Source: Myxococcales bacterium
GTDB taxonomy: Bacteria; Myxococcota_A; Polyangia; Nannocystales; Nannocystaceae
Assembly (NCBI GenBank): GCA_020633315.1
Contig: JACKDV010000001.1
Coordinates: 496,001-560,000, forward strand
Reading direction: 5' to 3'
Length of the DNA: 64,000 nt
The translations under genes were made by a program, and so were the position numbers. The notes beneath the pieces were generated by a model. That model did not search any database and was not told where the DNA came from. It saw only the letters and a program-made list of their open reading frames with translations. Positions within the stretch are counted from its first letter, which is position 1. Each line of letters begins with the position of its first letter. Positions 24,991 through 33,480 of this stretch are shown piece by piece.

Positions 24991-25977
24991 GTGCACCCGG
25001 TACTCGTCGGTCTCCCGAGCTACGGGCTGATGCTGGCCCTGGCCCTCTTGCTGGGATGGTCGGTGATGCAGTCGCTGGGGCGTCGCGATCACCTGCCGCC
25101 GGGGCGCATGTCGACGGCCTACGTGCTGGGGGCGGGCTTCGGGCTGTTCGGGGCGCGGCTGGGGTGGATCCTGTCGCGGCCCAACGACCAGGCCGCGCAG
25201 GCCGAGCTCGTCGCGATCCACGGCGACGAGCTCGCGCCCTTCCTGGGGCTGATGATGGGAGCGGTCGTCTCGGGGCTCTACCTCGCGCGGCGGCGGATCC
25301 CGATCGCGGCCGGCTACGACGTGGCCGCCCCCGCGCTCGCAGCCGTGGCGATCGTGGAGCGCCTGGGCGCGCTGCTGGCTGGCACCGGCTACGGTCGGGT
25401 GGCGCCCGAGCTGCCGTGGGCCATCCAGTTCCCCGCGGGCTCGCCCGCGTTCCTCGATCACCAGCGCAACCTCGAGGGACTCTTGCCGGTGGGCGCCGAG
25501 CACTCGCTGCCGGTGCACCCCACCCAGATCTACGGGATGCTGCTGGCCGGCGTGACCCTGGCGGTGGCGCTGTGGCTGCGCAAGCATCGGAGCTTCTCGG
25601 GGCAGGTGGTGCTGGGCACCGGCATCGCGCACCTGGTGGGCCGGGCGCTGATCGAGGACTGGTTTCGGGCCGATGCCGGTCCTGCCATGGCGGGGCCGCT
25701 GAGCTCGGGGCAGCTGAGCGCCGTGGTGCTGATCGTGGCGCTCGGCGTGGTGATGTGGGCCCGCGCTCGCCTGTCCGCCCGCAGTCCCGCGGCCTACCGT
25801 CCATGGGAGGGCGGTCGCTGGAGCCCGCGGGACGGGAGCGCCGCGGGGAGCTCGGCCGCGAGCTCGAGCGCGGGCCCGGGCAAGAGCACGGTCAAGACCG
25901 CAGGCGGGGGCAAGCCCGCGGCCAAGGCCAAGCACAAGGGCAAGGGCGGCAAGCACAAGCGCCGCAAGAAGCGATGA
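24991..25977 (+). CDS. lgt: Prolipoprotein diacylglyceryl transferase
   Basis: Lgt transfers diacylglycerol from phosphatidylglycerol to the lipobox cysteine of prolipoproteins in the inner membrane. The GTG at 24991 gives 328 residues starting HPVLVGLPSYGLMLALALLL. Family features are several helices, the VIVERLGALLAGTGYGRV region in place of the Lgt signature, and the conserved HPTQIYGMLL. The last ~60 residues form a Ser/Ala/Gly then Lys-rich cytoplasmic tail (KAKHKGKGGKHKRRKKR) that is not part of the family. The stop overlaps the next start (ATGA). Fits the large lipoprotein set around it. Confidence 0.9.
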   Translation: MHPVLVGLPSYGLMLALALLLGWSVMQSLGRRDHLPPGRMSTAYVLGAGFGLFGARLGWILSRPNDQAAQAELVAIHGDELAPFLGLMMGAVVSGLYLARRRIPIAAGYDVAAPALAAVAIVERLGALLAGTGYGRVAPELPWAIQFPAGSPAFLDHQRNLEGLLPVGAEHSLPVHPTQIYGMLLAGVTLAVALWLRKHRSFSGQVVLGTGIAHLVGRALIEDWFRADAGPAMAGPLSSGQLSAVVLIVALGVVMWARARLSARSPAAYRPWEGGRWSPRDGSAAGSSAASSSAGPGKSTVKTAGGGKPAAKAKHKGKGGKHKRRKKR

Positions 25978-26639
25978 GCCACCGTGATGCCGAGCCCGGG
26001 CCCGGTCGCCCGGTGGTGCTGCTGCACGGGGCCCTGCGCTCGCCGCTGGGGCTGTGGCCCACCGCGCGCTGGCTCCGGCGGCGAGGCCTCGACGCGGCGG
26101 CCTTCGGCTACCCCACGCGGCGCGGGCTCCTGCGGGATCACGGCGATGCGCTGGCGCGGTGGATCGAGTCGCGTCACCCCTCGCGGGTGCCGGTGCTGGG
26201 CTTCCTCACCCACAGCATGGGCGGCCTGGTGGTGCGGGCCTTCCTCGAGCGGCACGCGGGGCGGCACGCCGAGCGCTACCGCGTGGTGATGCTCTCGCCG
26301 CCCAACCGCGGCGCCGCCCTGGCCGAGCGCAACCTCGGCAACCCGCTGATGCGCTGGCTCTACGGCGACGCGGCCGAGCAATTGCGACCGGGCTCGGTCC
26401 AGGCGATGCCCGGGCTGCCCGCGGTGGCCGAGGCCCTGGTGCTCGCCGGGGGGCGCGGCGACGGCCGAGGCTACAACCCGCTCATCGCGGGCGACGACGA
26501 CGGGGTGGTGGGCGTGGACGAGATGGGCCTGCCCGGCGTGGAGCCCGAGCTCATCGGGGGCCTGCACGCCTTCTTGCAGTGGCGACCCCGGGTGCTCGAG
26601 CGCGCGGCGGGCTTCTTGGCGCAGGAGGGCCCGCCATGA
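25974..26639 (+). CDS. Alpha/beta hydrolase (lipase/esterase-like)
   Basis: The ATG at 25974 overlaps the lgt stop and gives 221 residues. Motifs: the oxyanion segment VVLLHGALRSPLGLWP and the nucleophile elbow GFLTHSMGGLVV typical of lipases and acyltransferases, then VVMLSPPNRGAALAE and a late acid/His pair at DDDGVVGVDEM and GGLHAFLQW. The pattern resembles the short lipases and 'alpha/beta hydrolase' partners of envelope lipid metabolism. No signal peptide is visible. The operon lgt-hydrolase-lipoprotein suggests an envelope lipid role, but the substrate is unknown. Confidence 0.85.
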   Translation: MSHRDAEPGPGRPVVLLHGALRSPLGLWPTARWLRRRGLDAAAFGYPTRRGLLRDHGDALARWIESRHPSRVPVLGFLTHSMGGLVVRAFLERHAGRHAERYRVVMLSPPNRGAALAERNLGNPLMRWLYGDAAEQLRPGSVQAMPGLPAVAEALVLAGGRGDGRGYNPLIAGDDDGVVGVDEMGLPGVEPELIGGLHAFLQWRPRVLERAAGFLAQEGPP

Positions 26640-27310
26640 GGGCCCGCGTGGCCGTGGCCGGCCTCGCGGTGTTGCTCGCCTGTGGGGGCGGCGAGCCAGC
26701 GCCTGCGGCCGCGGGCCCCGATCCACGGGCGGCCCTCGATCGCGAGCGTCGGGCGCTGACCGACCCCGAGGTCTATCCGCTGCGCGACGGCCTCGAGATC
26801 GACGAGGAGGCGCTGCGGCAGACCGTCCTGCGGCTTCGCACCGAGCACGGCCCCCAGGTGGCGGTGGCCTATGCCGCGTCGATCGACGCGCTGCCCACCC
26901 GCGAGCGCCCCCGGACCGGCTTTCGCCTCATCGCCGACCAGCCGCTCCCCGACGAGCCCGCGATGCGCGAGGCCGAGGCGATCAACTGGTTGTTCGACGC
27001 CGACGTGCATCAGACCGCCATGCGAGCGCTGATGACCCACCTGACCATCGTGATGCACCAGCGGCTCGGCCTCACCCCGGCCAAGATCGGGGTGTGGATG
27101 GCCTTCCTGCGCGCGGCCGAGCCCACCCTCACCCGCTGCGGCGAGGGCCCCGAGGGGGGCGTGAGCCTGTGCGTGGACTACGGGGCCGACGTGTTCGAGC
27201 TGGATCTGCGGCCGCGGGATCCGGGGTGGATCGTGCAGCGCCTGCGGTGGTGGCAGAAACCACGCCGCACCGACCAAGGGCCCGCCGAGGATGCAGGGAA
27301 AATCGAATAA
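26636..27310 (+). CDS. Lipoprotein, function unknown
   Basis: The ATG at 26636 overlaps the preceding stop and gives 224 residues. The signal RVAVAGLAVLLACGGG has a lipobox LLAC. The mature part is charged and helical (VLRLRTEHGPQVAVAYAASI) with ETLTRCGEGP-like cysteines forming one pair; no domain is recognised. It ends in an Asp/Glu/Arg-rich tail. It is the third member of the lgt operon, all genes joined by 4-bp overlaps. The last 60 bp and the following gap are AT-rich (27300-27350), giving a likely promoter for the next gene. Confidence 0.78.
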   Translation: MRARVAVAGLAVLLACGGGEPAPAAAGPDPRAALDRERRALTDPEVYPLRDGLEIDEEALRQTVLRLRTEHGPQVAVAYAASIDALPTRERPRTGFRLIADQPLPDEPAMREAEAINWLFDADVHQTAMRALMTHLTIVMHQRLGLTPAKIGVWMAFLRAAEPTLTRCGEGPEGGVSLCVDYGADVFELDLRPRDPGWIVQRLRWWQKPRRTDQGPAEDAGKIE

Positions 27311-27351
27311 AGCTACTATCAATACGAACATAGATAACGTACAGTGGTCGA

Positions 27352-28992
27352 GTGACGAGGGGGGGCACCGTCGCGGTCGGGTTGTTGGTGCTGGGAGCGT
27401 GTCAGCGGCTGCCCGGCGGCTCGGGAGGCGACGACTGGGACGAAGAGGTGGCGGGCACCACCCTCGAGCCCGGCGGCGGTCGGCTGGACGACGGAGCCCT
27501 CGACGACTCCACCGGCGAGGCCGTGGATCCCACGGTCTGCCAGCCGGGGCTGCGAGCGCGCGACCGCGGCGTGCTGTCGGACTTCGCGGGCGTGGAGATC
27601 ATCGAGGGCGACCTGGTGCTCATCGGCATCCGCAACCGCGACCTCGACTGGCTGCAGTGCGTCCGGCACGTGGAGGGCTCGCTGTCCATCCGCCAGAGCC
27701 CCACGCTGTTCGAGCTGAGCGGGCTCCGACGGCTGCGCTCGGTGGGCGGCATGCTGGTGCTGTGGCGCGACCCCTCGCTCGTCGATCTCGGCGGCTTGTC
27801 GGGCCTCACCGCGGTGGGCGAGGGGATCCACATCTCGGACGACGGCGAGCTGCGCAGCCTCGCCGGGCTCGAGCAGGTCTACACCGAGGGCGAGCTGCGG
27901 ATCGAGGGCAATGCCCTGCTGGAGGAGGTGCAGCTGCCTCGCATCACCCGCCTCGAGGTGCTCGGCATCTCGGGCAACGCTCGCCTCGAGCGCCTCGAGC
28001 TGCCCGCGCTGCGAGAGGTGGAGGCCCTCGCGCTGGTGGACGATCCGGCGCTCGAGCACCTCGATGGCCTGGCCTCGCTCGAGCGGGTCACCTGGCTGTC
28101 GCTCATCGAGCTCGGCGCGCTGTCGACCACGGGCGAGCTCACGGCCCTGCGCGAGGCCGAGCGGGTCCTCGTGCGCGACTCCCCGGGGCTCGTCCGCCTC
28201 GAGCTGCCCGCGCTGCAGACCCTCGACGAGCTGTGGCTGTGGCGCGACCCGACGCTGACGGAGCTGGTGCTGCCCTCGCTGGAGCGGCTGGGCGCCGTCT
28301 CCTTCGAGTCGCTCCCCGTGCTGGTCGAGCCCGCGCCCTTGGGGGAGGTCGACGTGCAGGAGGTGGCGCTCTACGACGTCCCGGGGATCACGGGGCTGCA
28401 CTGGCTGGGGCCGCCGCCCTCGTCGCTGCGAGAGCTGTGGCTCATGACGCTGCCCGGGCTCGAGGAGCTGACGTGGCTGGAGTCGCTGACCGAGATCGAG
28501 GGCTCGCTCGAGCTGCGGGAGCTGCCGGTCGAGCTCTCGCTGGAGCCGCTGTCCCGGCTGGGGGAGGTGCGCGGCTCCATGAGGCTCGATGGTCTCGCCT
28601 CCATCGACGGCCTCGTCGGCCTCGAGCGCGTGATCGGGAGCCTCGAGCTGCGCGGGCTGGGTAGCACCGACCTCGGCGGGCTCCGGCGCCTTCGTTCGGC
28701 GGGTGGGCTGACGATCTCGGGCAACGCCACGCTGACCACCCTCGAGGGCCTCGAGCGGCTGCAATCGATCGAGGGCTCGCTGGACGTCTCCGACGACCCC
28801 GCGCTCACCACCCTCGCCGCGATCTGGCCCGCCCCCGAGGGTGGGCTGCAGACCGTGCTCGGTCCGCAGGTGCGGGTGCGCAACAACGCCTCGCTGTCCC
28901 AGTGCGAGGTGGGCGACTTCATCGGGGCGCTGCTCGCCTCGGGGGTCCCGCTCGGGATCGACGTGGGCGCCAACCTTCCGTGCCCCGAGTGA
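27352..28992 (+). CDS. Lipoprotein with leucine-rich, receptor-L-domain-like repeats
   Basis: The GTG at 27352 gives 546 residues with a short lipoprotein signal TRGGTVAVGLLVLGAC. After a Gly/Asp-rich linker and a first cysteine (VCQPGLRARD) come about 17 repeats of 20-25 residues such as VEIIEGDLVLIGIRNRDLDW, LERLELPALREVEALALVDD and IEGSLELRELPVELSLEPLS. The regularly spaced Leu/Ile/Val and Asn/Gly turns fit the right-handed solenoid of the insulin-receptor L-domain and fungal Ecm33, known in bacterial surface proteins. Two cysteines near the end (SQCEVGDFIGALL and LPCPE) cap it. It probably binds ligands outside the cell. Confidence 0.75.
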   Translation: MTRGGTVAVGLLVLGACQRLPGGSGGDDWDEEVAGTTLEPGGGRLDDGALDDSTGEAVDPTVCQPGLRARDRGVLSDFAGVEIIEGDLVLIGIRNRDLDWLQCVRHVEGSLSIRQSPTLFELSGLRRLRSVGGMLVLWRDPSLVDLGGLSGLTAVGEGIHISDDGELRSLAGLEQVYTEGELRIEGNALLEEVQLPRITRLEVLGISGNARLERLELPALREVEALALVDDPALEHLDGLASLERVTWLSLIELGALSTTGELTALREAERVLVRDSPGLVRLELPALQTLDELWLWRDPTLTELVLPSLERLGAVSFESLPVLVEPAPLGEVDVQEVALYDVPGITGLHWLGPPPSSLRELWLMTLPGLEELTWLESLTEIEGSLELRELPVELSLEPLSRLGEVRGSMRLDGLASIDGLVGLERVIGSLELRGLGSTDLGGLRRLRSAGGLTISGNATLTTLEGLERLQSIEGSLDVSDDPALTTLAAIWPAPEGGLQTVLGPQVRVRNNASLSQCEVGDFIGALLASGVPLGIDVGANLPCPE

Positions 28993-29096
28993 CCCGCGGC
29001 GAGATTCGAAACGAGACGAGCCGAGCGATGGGTCGGCGAGGGCCGACCGACGCGCGTCCGTCCTCCCGCACCGCGACCGGGCGCCCGTCGAGGGGC

Positions 29097-30350
29097 TCAC
29101 GCCGTTGCGGAGGGGCTCGTCTCGGTCTGCTGCCGTCTCGCGTGCTCGCGGTGCAGCGCCACCAGCTTCGCCGTGATCACCTCCACCGTGGCTCCGGTGC
29201 GCAGCGACGGCAGGATGTCGAACGCATGCCCCGCGCCGGGCACCTCGAGGTAGTACACCGGCGCGCGCGAGACCTCGCGCAGCCGGGCCACGAACGCTCG
29301 GGCCCCGGCCACCGGGATGATCGTGTCGGCCGTGCCGTGCACCACGTAGAACGGCGGCGCATCGGGGTGCACGCGCTCGATCGGGGACGCGCGCACGAAC
29401 GCCTCGGGATCCTCGTCGTAGCGCTTCTTGAGCACCCATCGCTCGAGGAACGCCCGCACGATGCGACCCAGCGGGCGTCGACGTTCGGTGAGGTCGTACA
29501 TGCCGTAGAACGCCGCCACGGCGGCCACCGAGGTGTCGGCGGTCTCGAAGCCGGGCTGGTACTCGGGATCGTTGGCGGTCAGCCCCGCGAGCGCCACGAG
29601 GTGTCCTCCCGCCGAGCCGCCCGTGATCACGATGAAGCTCGGGTCCACCCCGTGCTCCTCCGCGTGCTCGCGCACCCACGCGACCGCCCGCTTGACGTCG
29701 ACGAGGTGGGCCGGGAACGCGGCGCGTGGTCCCAGTCGGTAGTCGATGTTGAAGCCCACCCAGCCCAGGCTCGCGAGCTGTCCCAGCAGCGGCACGCCCT
29801 GCGCCCGCTTGAAGCCCGAGACCCAGCCGCCGCCGTGGACCTGCACCACCGCCGGGCGCAGCCGTCCCTGCGCCCGCGGGCGGAACACGTCCAGTCGCAG
29901 CCGCACGCCCTCGGCCTCGCCGAACACGATGCCACGTTGGACCGAGATGTCGCGTCGCAGGAACGCCAGCGGCGGCGCGGCCAGGTACGCCACGGGGTAG
30001 CTCGGCGCCGGCTCCTGCCCCGGATCGCCCTGCGCCCGCACCCGCGCCGCATCGCGATGGGCGACCACGAACAGCCCCACCAGGCCCACCCACGAAAGCC
30101 CCACCAGCACCAGCCCCACGATGCCGAGCCACTCGCGGAGCGCCCCGGCCACGACGAGCAGCCCCACGAAGGGCACCTGCCACGCGAGGTGATGCGCCGC
30201 CGTCTCGCGCACCGTGAGCCCGGCCAGGAAGCTCTGGAACATCAGCAGCGGGTGCCGCAGCGGCCACAGGGCATTGGCCATCAGCAGGAAGAACGCGGCG
30301 CCGGAGGCCAGGAGCAGCCACGGAGACGCGTCGACGAGCGGATCGAGCAT
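29097..30350 (-). CDS. Membrane-attached HSL-type alpha/beta hydrolase
   Basis: The product is 417 residues from the ATG at 30350 (a GTG at 30371 adds seven). The N-terminal ~115 residues hold three to four hydrophobic helices (PWLLLASGAAFFLLMANALW, ...). The cytoplasmic or periplasmic domain is of the hormone-sensitive-lipase type: oxyanion HGGGW, nucleophile GGSAGGH, acid in HGTADTIIPV, His in VPGAGHAFDI. Related proteins are carbohydrate or lipid esterases; the substrate is unknown. Alone between two convergent and divergent neighbours. Confidence 0.85.
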   Translation of the reverse strand: MLDPLVDASPWLLLASGAAFFLLMANALWPLRHPLLMFQSFLAGLTVRETAAHHLAWQVPFVGLLVVAGALREWLGIVGLVLVGLSWVGLVGLFVVAHRDAARVRAQGDPGQEPAPSYPVAYLAAPPLAFLRRDISVQRGIVFGEAEGVRLRLDVFRPRAQGRLRPAVVQVHGGGWVSGFKRAQGVPLLGQLASLGWVGFNIDYRLGPRAAFPAHLVDVKRAVAWVREHAEEHGVDPSFIVITGGSAGGHLVALAGLTANDPEYQPGFETADTSVAAVAAFYGMYDLTERRRPLGRIVRAFLERWVLKKRYDEDPEAFVRASPIERVHPDAPPFYVVHGTADTIIPVAGARAFVARLREVSRAPVYYLEVPGAGHAFDILPSLRTGATVEVITAKLVALHREHARRQQTETSPSATA

Positions 30351-30472
30351 GGCCTGGAGGCGAGGATACACCGCCGAGCCATGAGCGCCCGGCGAGCGCG
30401 ATCCACCGGCGCGCGCGGTCGTGCGGCCGCAGAAGCGTCGCGTGGGCCGTCCCGACGGGCGGCCGAGCCGGT

Positions 30473-31032
30473 GTGGCGAGAGAATACATCGAGCTCGTCG
30501 AGGACTTTCTCGGGGCGCCGTCGGACGAGCGCATCGAGATCTATCTCTACGCCGATTCCCCGCCTCAATGCGCTCTCGTCTGCTATACGCCGGAGGGCTA
30601 CATCGCCGCCAACTGGAACGCCCTCGATCACGAGGTCGTGCACGCCGTCGTCGCTCGCTTCGCCGACCCGGCCCCGTTCTGGAACGAAGGGATCGCCGAG
30701 GTGCTCACCAAGCGCGGTACCGATCGGTGCGGTCAGGTGTCGGTCACCGACAATGTCTCGGCGAGGGAATCGACGGAGGTCGACTACGCCACGGCGGGAC
30801 ACTTCGTTCGATGGTTGGTCGAGACGCGAGGCATCGAGCCGGTACTGGACGTGCTCGAAGATGTGCCGGTCGAGCAGGCGCTGGGGGAGACGCTCGGCGA
30901 GCTCGCGGCCGAGCACGGGGTCGATGCCCCGTCCACGAGCTCGACCTCACCGACGGCCGATACAATGTGGTGCTGCCGACGTGGGAGGACGAGGACTCGA
31001 TCCAGATCGCGCTACGTCGGCTCGATGGCTGA
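30473..31032 (+). pseudogene. Broken gluzincin-like metalloprotease gene
   Basis: From a GTG at 30473 one frame reads MAREYIELVEDFLGAPSDER and contains a zinc site: DHEVVHAVVARFADP (His-Glu-x-x-His) followed after 20 residues by WNEGIAEVLT, the Glu ligand region of peptidase-MA-like gluzincins. Near 30917-30935 the sense passes to the +2 frame, which reads HELDLTDGRYNVVLP and IALRRLDG before a stop at 31032. The N terminus lacks a signal peptide. So the gene has lost its 5' part and suffered a frameshift or internal deletion. Its codon use is less GC-rich than its neighbours. The family is recognised from the zinc motif only. Confidence 0.55.
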
Positions 31033-31086
31033 GACGTCGGCGGAACTGCTCCCGAGGCGGACTCGGAGGGGAACTCTAGGAGAACG

Positions 31087-31294
31087 ATCCACCGAGCTCG
31101 CGCCAAGCTGGGTGCTCGCAGGCGCAAGGACGGCCAGGGGCGGGTGGTGGATGTCGCTGCCGTTGGTGGGGGCAGGAGGGCGCAATCGGGCGGTGAGGAA
31201 GGCACTCTGGGCCCGCCTGGGCGAGGCGATGCCCGACTACGAGGACCGCAAGGAGGCCCTGCGCAAGCTCGGGCCACGGCTACACGGGCGATGA
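31087..31294 (+). pseudogene. Short coding remnant
   Basis: One frame from 31087 reads IHRARAKLGARRRKDGQGR and a second frame further on reads VRKALWARLGEAMPDYEDRK and EALRKLGPRLHGR before a stop at 31294. Both look like real basic helices, joined only by a frameshift. The first resembles the end of a sigma-70-like region 4 (HRARxxL), so a dead sigma-factor-like gene is conceivable. I would not defend the identity. It fills the 308-bp gap between the broken protease gene and darT. Confidence 0.25.
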
Positions 31295-31340
31295 GCGGAA
31301 GTGGTGGGGGTGCCTCCTCGAGCCCGTCGGCGGCCTCGGA

Positions 31341-32312
31341 TCAGAACGGGATGTCGTCCGTGAAGTCGAGATCGTCCTGGTATGCGAGGGCATCATGGAT
31401 CCAGATGCGGGTCTTGGAATGACCGGGAGTGTTGGCGAGACACACTGGGATTTCATCGTCGTCGATCGTGCCGTCCCACTGCCAGAATCGGCCGGATCCG
31501 GTTTCCTCGACCAACCCGCGGTACGACGCGGGCATGACCACGCATCGTGGGTTGCGATGGAACCGCATCACCAGCTTCTCTCGCTCCGTGTGCACGGAGC
31601 GTAGGAACACGCCGTGCCGAAAGAAGTCCTGGACCACGTAGGTCTTGTCTCGCCACGCCGTCGAGGCTGACCCGGCCATGTTGACGAGGGTCTGCCGCTC
31701 GGCCTCGGAGCGGCAGGCAATGGCCGTCAGGTGCGGACGCAGCGGCAGCGAGTCCGGCACCAGGATTTCGGCGTGTCGGTGGAACACGACCCTGTCCTTC
31801 ACGGAGGGGCTGACGGGGGCGTCGTGGTACACGAGATCGAACGGGATGGCGTCGAACAGGGCCAGGTCGGCTCCATGGAGGACCCCGGCTCGAGCCATGT
31901 TCCCGTTCGAGAACTGTGTGCTGGGCTCGGACAACAGGCCTACGAGGTCGAAGCAGAAGAAGATGGGGACGGCACAGTGGGCCTCCTGGAACTGACGCTG
32001 GGAGGGCTCGCGGATTCCCTCGTTGTGGTACTGGGTGGGTGTTCGTGGCCGGAAGTAGAGGCGCACCATCTCTTGGTGCGAGGAGGGGGTGTTCGCGATC
32101 ACCGACGCGCTGGCACTGTCGGTTGCCAATCGCCGGTCGCGGAGACATCGGCCCCTGGAGAAGATGGCTCCGTCGTTGAGGATCCGGGCGGCATTGTCGA
32201 CGTTCGTGAAGTGGTATCCGAAATTCGGCCACCAGTGACGCCCTTGCCTCGCCAGCTCTGTGGACCACCGCTCGACATGCTGTCGGAGCCGGTGCTGATC
32301 TGGTCGAGTCAA
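31341..32312 (-). CDS. darT: DarT-like DNA ADP-ribosyltransferase toxin
   Basis: DarT transfers ADP-ribose from NAD+ to bases in single-stranded DNA and is the toxin of DarTG systems. A TTG start at 32312 overlaps the darG stop (TTGA) and has GAGG about 10 nt upstream; it gives 323 residues. Motifs fit the family: an N-terminal NAD-binding region YHFTNVDNAARILNDGAIFS, the signature YFRPRTPTQYHNEGIR, and the catalytic glutamate in RHAEILVPDSLPL (Glu182). About 130 residues follow the core, longer than the short DarT forms I know. Gene order is antitoxin first, toxin second. Codon use is lower in GC than the window average. Confidence 0.85.
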   Translation of the reverse strand: MTRPDQHRLRQHVERWSTELARQGRHWWPNFGYHFTNVDNAARILNDGAIFSRGRCLRDRRLATDSASASVIANTPSSHQEMVRLYFRPRTPTQYHNEGIREPSQRQFQEAHCAVPIFFCFDLVGLLSEPSTQFSNGNMARAGVLHGADLALFDAIPFDLVYHDAPVSPSVKDRVVFHRHAEILVPDSLPLRPHLTAIACRSEAERQTLVNMAGSASTAWRDKTYVVQDFFRHGVFLRSVHTEREKLVMRFHRNPRCVVMPASYRGLVEETGSGRFWQWDGTIDDDEIPVCLANTPGHSKTRIWIHDALAYQDDLDFTDDIPF

Positions 32313-33208
32313 GTCAAGTGCACCTCGACCGTCGGTATCGACGGTGCGAACAACGGCCCCATCTCGCTCGAGCGCGGCCGAGGGGCCAGGCGAATGCCTG
32401 GCACGGTTGTCGGTGCATCGAGTGGACCGGACAAGAAGGTCATGCCGCGGATGTAGTCGAGCTCCATGAGTCGCTCGACGAGCGCAGGCCCGATCGGTCG
32501 CAGGGCACCCGGTATCTCCTTGACCGAGAGGGCTCCGCGTTGACTGAGGCGGTACCACAGGTTCTCGAGGTCTTCCCCCGCAACCCGTAGGCCTTGCGAG
32601 ATCTCGACCGTGGGGAGGGGAGGGGGCTCGTCTGCCTCGACGGCCTCTACCCTACGCAGCTCCCGCCCCGATAGGTCCTCCACGAAGCGCTCGAAGGTGA
32701 TCTGCTCACGAGGCTCGGAGAACGCAGAGACCTCGGCTGGATCCTCGTGCTCCGGTCGGAAGCCGGGCGGATTTCGCCGCACGTGGATGAACACGGGTAT
32801 CGGCAGCGACTCCAAGTAGCGCGTCATCAGGGGGCCCACCGTCTCCCACGGAAGGCCGCCGTTGCCGGTCCCGAGCTGCGGGAACGAGACGCTCGTGATC
32901 CCTCGGGCCTCGTAGGTCTCGACGAACCTCTGCAACCCGGTCTCGATCCACTCGAGCTTGGAGGGATGCCGCCAGTGCTTCTTGGTGGGGAAGTTCAGGA
33001 CCCATTTGTTGGGCGTCTTGTAGAGCTGGAGCTTGCCGACGACCAGACTGCCTTCGTCACAGAATGCACGGTACCGCTCGAACATCTGCGGGTAGCGTCT
33101 CTTGAACTCGAGCGCGATCCCCTTCCCCATGACGCCGACGGTGTTGACCGTGTTGACGAGCGTCTGCGCGGGGCTGAGGAACAAGCTCTCGGCGGTGCAT
33201 CGGAGCAT
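32309..33208 (-). CDS. darG: DarG-like macrodomain antitoxin
   Basis: DarG removes the ADP-ribose added by DarT and also binds the toxin. The 299-residue product has an N-terminal macrodomain (about residues 1-155): TLVNTVNTVGVMGKGIALEF, NFPTKKHWRHPSKLEWIETG and SVSFPQLGTGNGGLPWETVG are all highly diagnostic. The C-terminal half includes WYRLSQRGALSVKEIPGALR, which looks like a winged-helix; in this family the C-terminal part contacts the toxin. It overlaps darT by 4 bp (TTGA junction). A palindrome next to a -10 box upstream may be its operator. It is likely a phage-defence or stress TA pair. Confidence 0.9.
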   Translation of the reverse strand: MLRCTAESLFLSPAQTLVNTVNTVGVMGKGIALEFKRRYPQMFERYRAFCDEGSLVVGKLQLYKTPNKWVLNFPTKKHWRHPSKLEWIETGLQRFVETYEARGITSVSFPQLGTGNGGLPWETVGPLMTRYLESLPIPVFIHVRRNPPGFRPEHEDPAEVSAFSEPREQITFERFVEDLSGRELRRVEAVEADEPPPLPTVEISQGLRVAGEDLENLWYRLSQRGALSVKEIPGALRPIGPALVERLMELDYIRGMTFLSGPLDAPTTVPGIRLAPRPRSSEMGPLFAPSIPTVEVHLT

Positions 33209-33292
33209 GGAAGTGCGACCTCGGCATCGTAGGGGACCGAGGAACCCCTTCGGGTCGAACGGGTCCCGAGCTGATGGAGCGGCAGGAGCGCT

Positions 33293-33311
33293 ATTGTACG
33301 GGCATGCCCGT
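33293..33311 (-). promoter_or_regulatory. Palindromic operator and -10 box of darG-darT
   Basis: A 14-bp perfect palindrome ACGGGCATGCCCGT (33298-33311) lies directly upstream of TACAAT (33298-33293, minus strand), a near-consensus -10. The start codon is about 85 nt downstream. A symmetric site touching the promoter fits autorepression by the antitoxin or complex. No clear -35 is present. Confidence 0.5.
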
Positions 33312-33480
33312 GCCGTGCGACGAGCCTACCATATCGTACTGGTCAAAGAGTCAGTAGGCGCGTCGTGCAGTGGAGCGGCCGCTGGTGGGTATTCTAGGGG
33401 ATGTGGGGCAGCGGAGTGGTCAGAAATCGTTTCGTATGGACCCAAATCCCCCAGGTCGACCTCGAGCCCGAAACGCAGAA

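Noticed and set aside
27319..30534. 1071-codon open frame on the minus strand
   Set aside because: Covers the LRR lipoprotein and esterase genes in the wrong frame; translation is low-complexity Arg/Gln/His with no motif.
31050..31062. CCGAGGCGGACT resembles the tRNA-Met 3' end (CCGAGGGGCGGACT), possible att site
   Set aside because: Only 12 bases with a 2-nt gap; too weak to call an integration site in GC-rich DNA.
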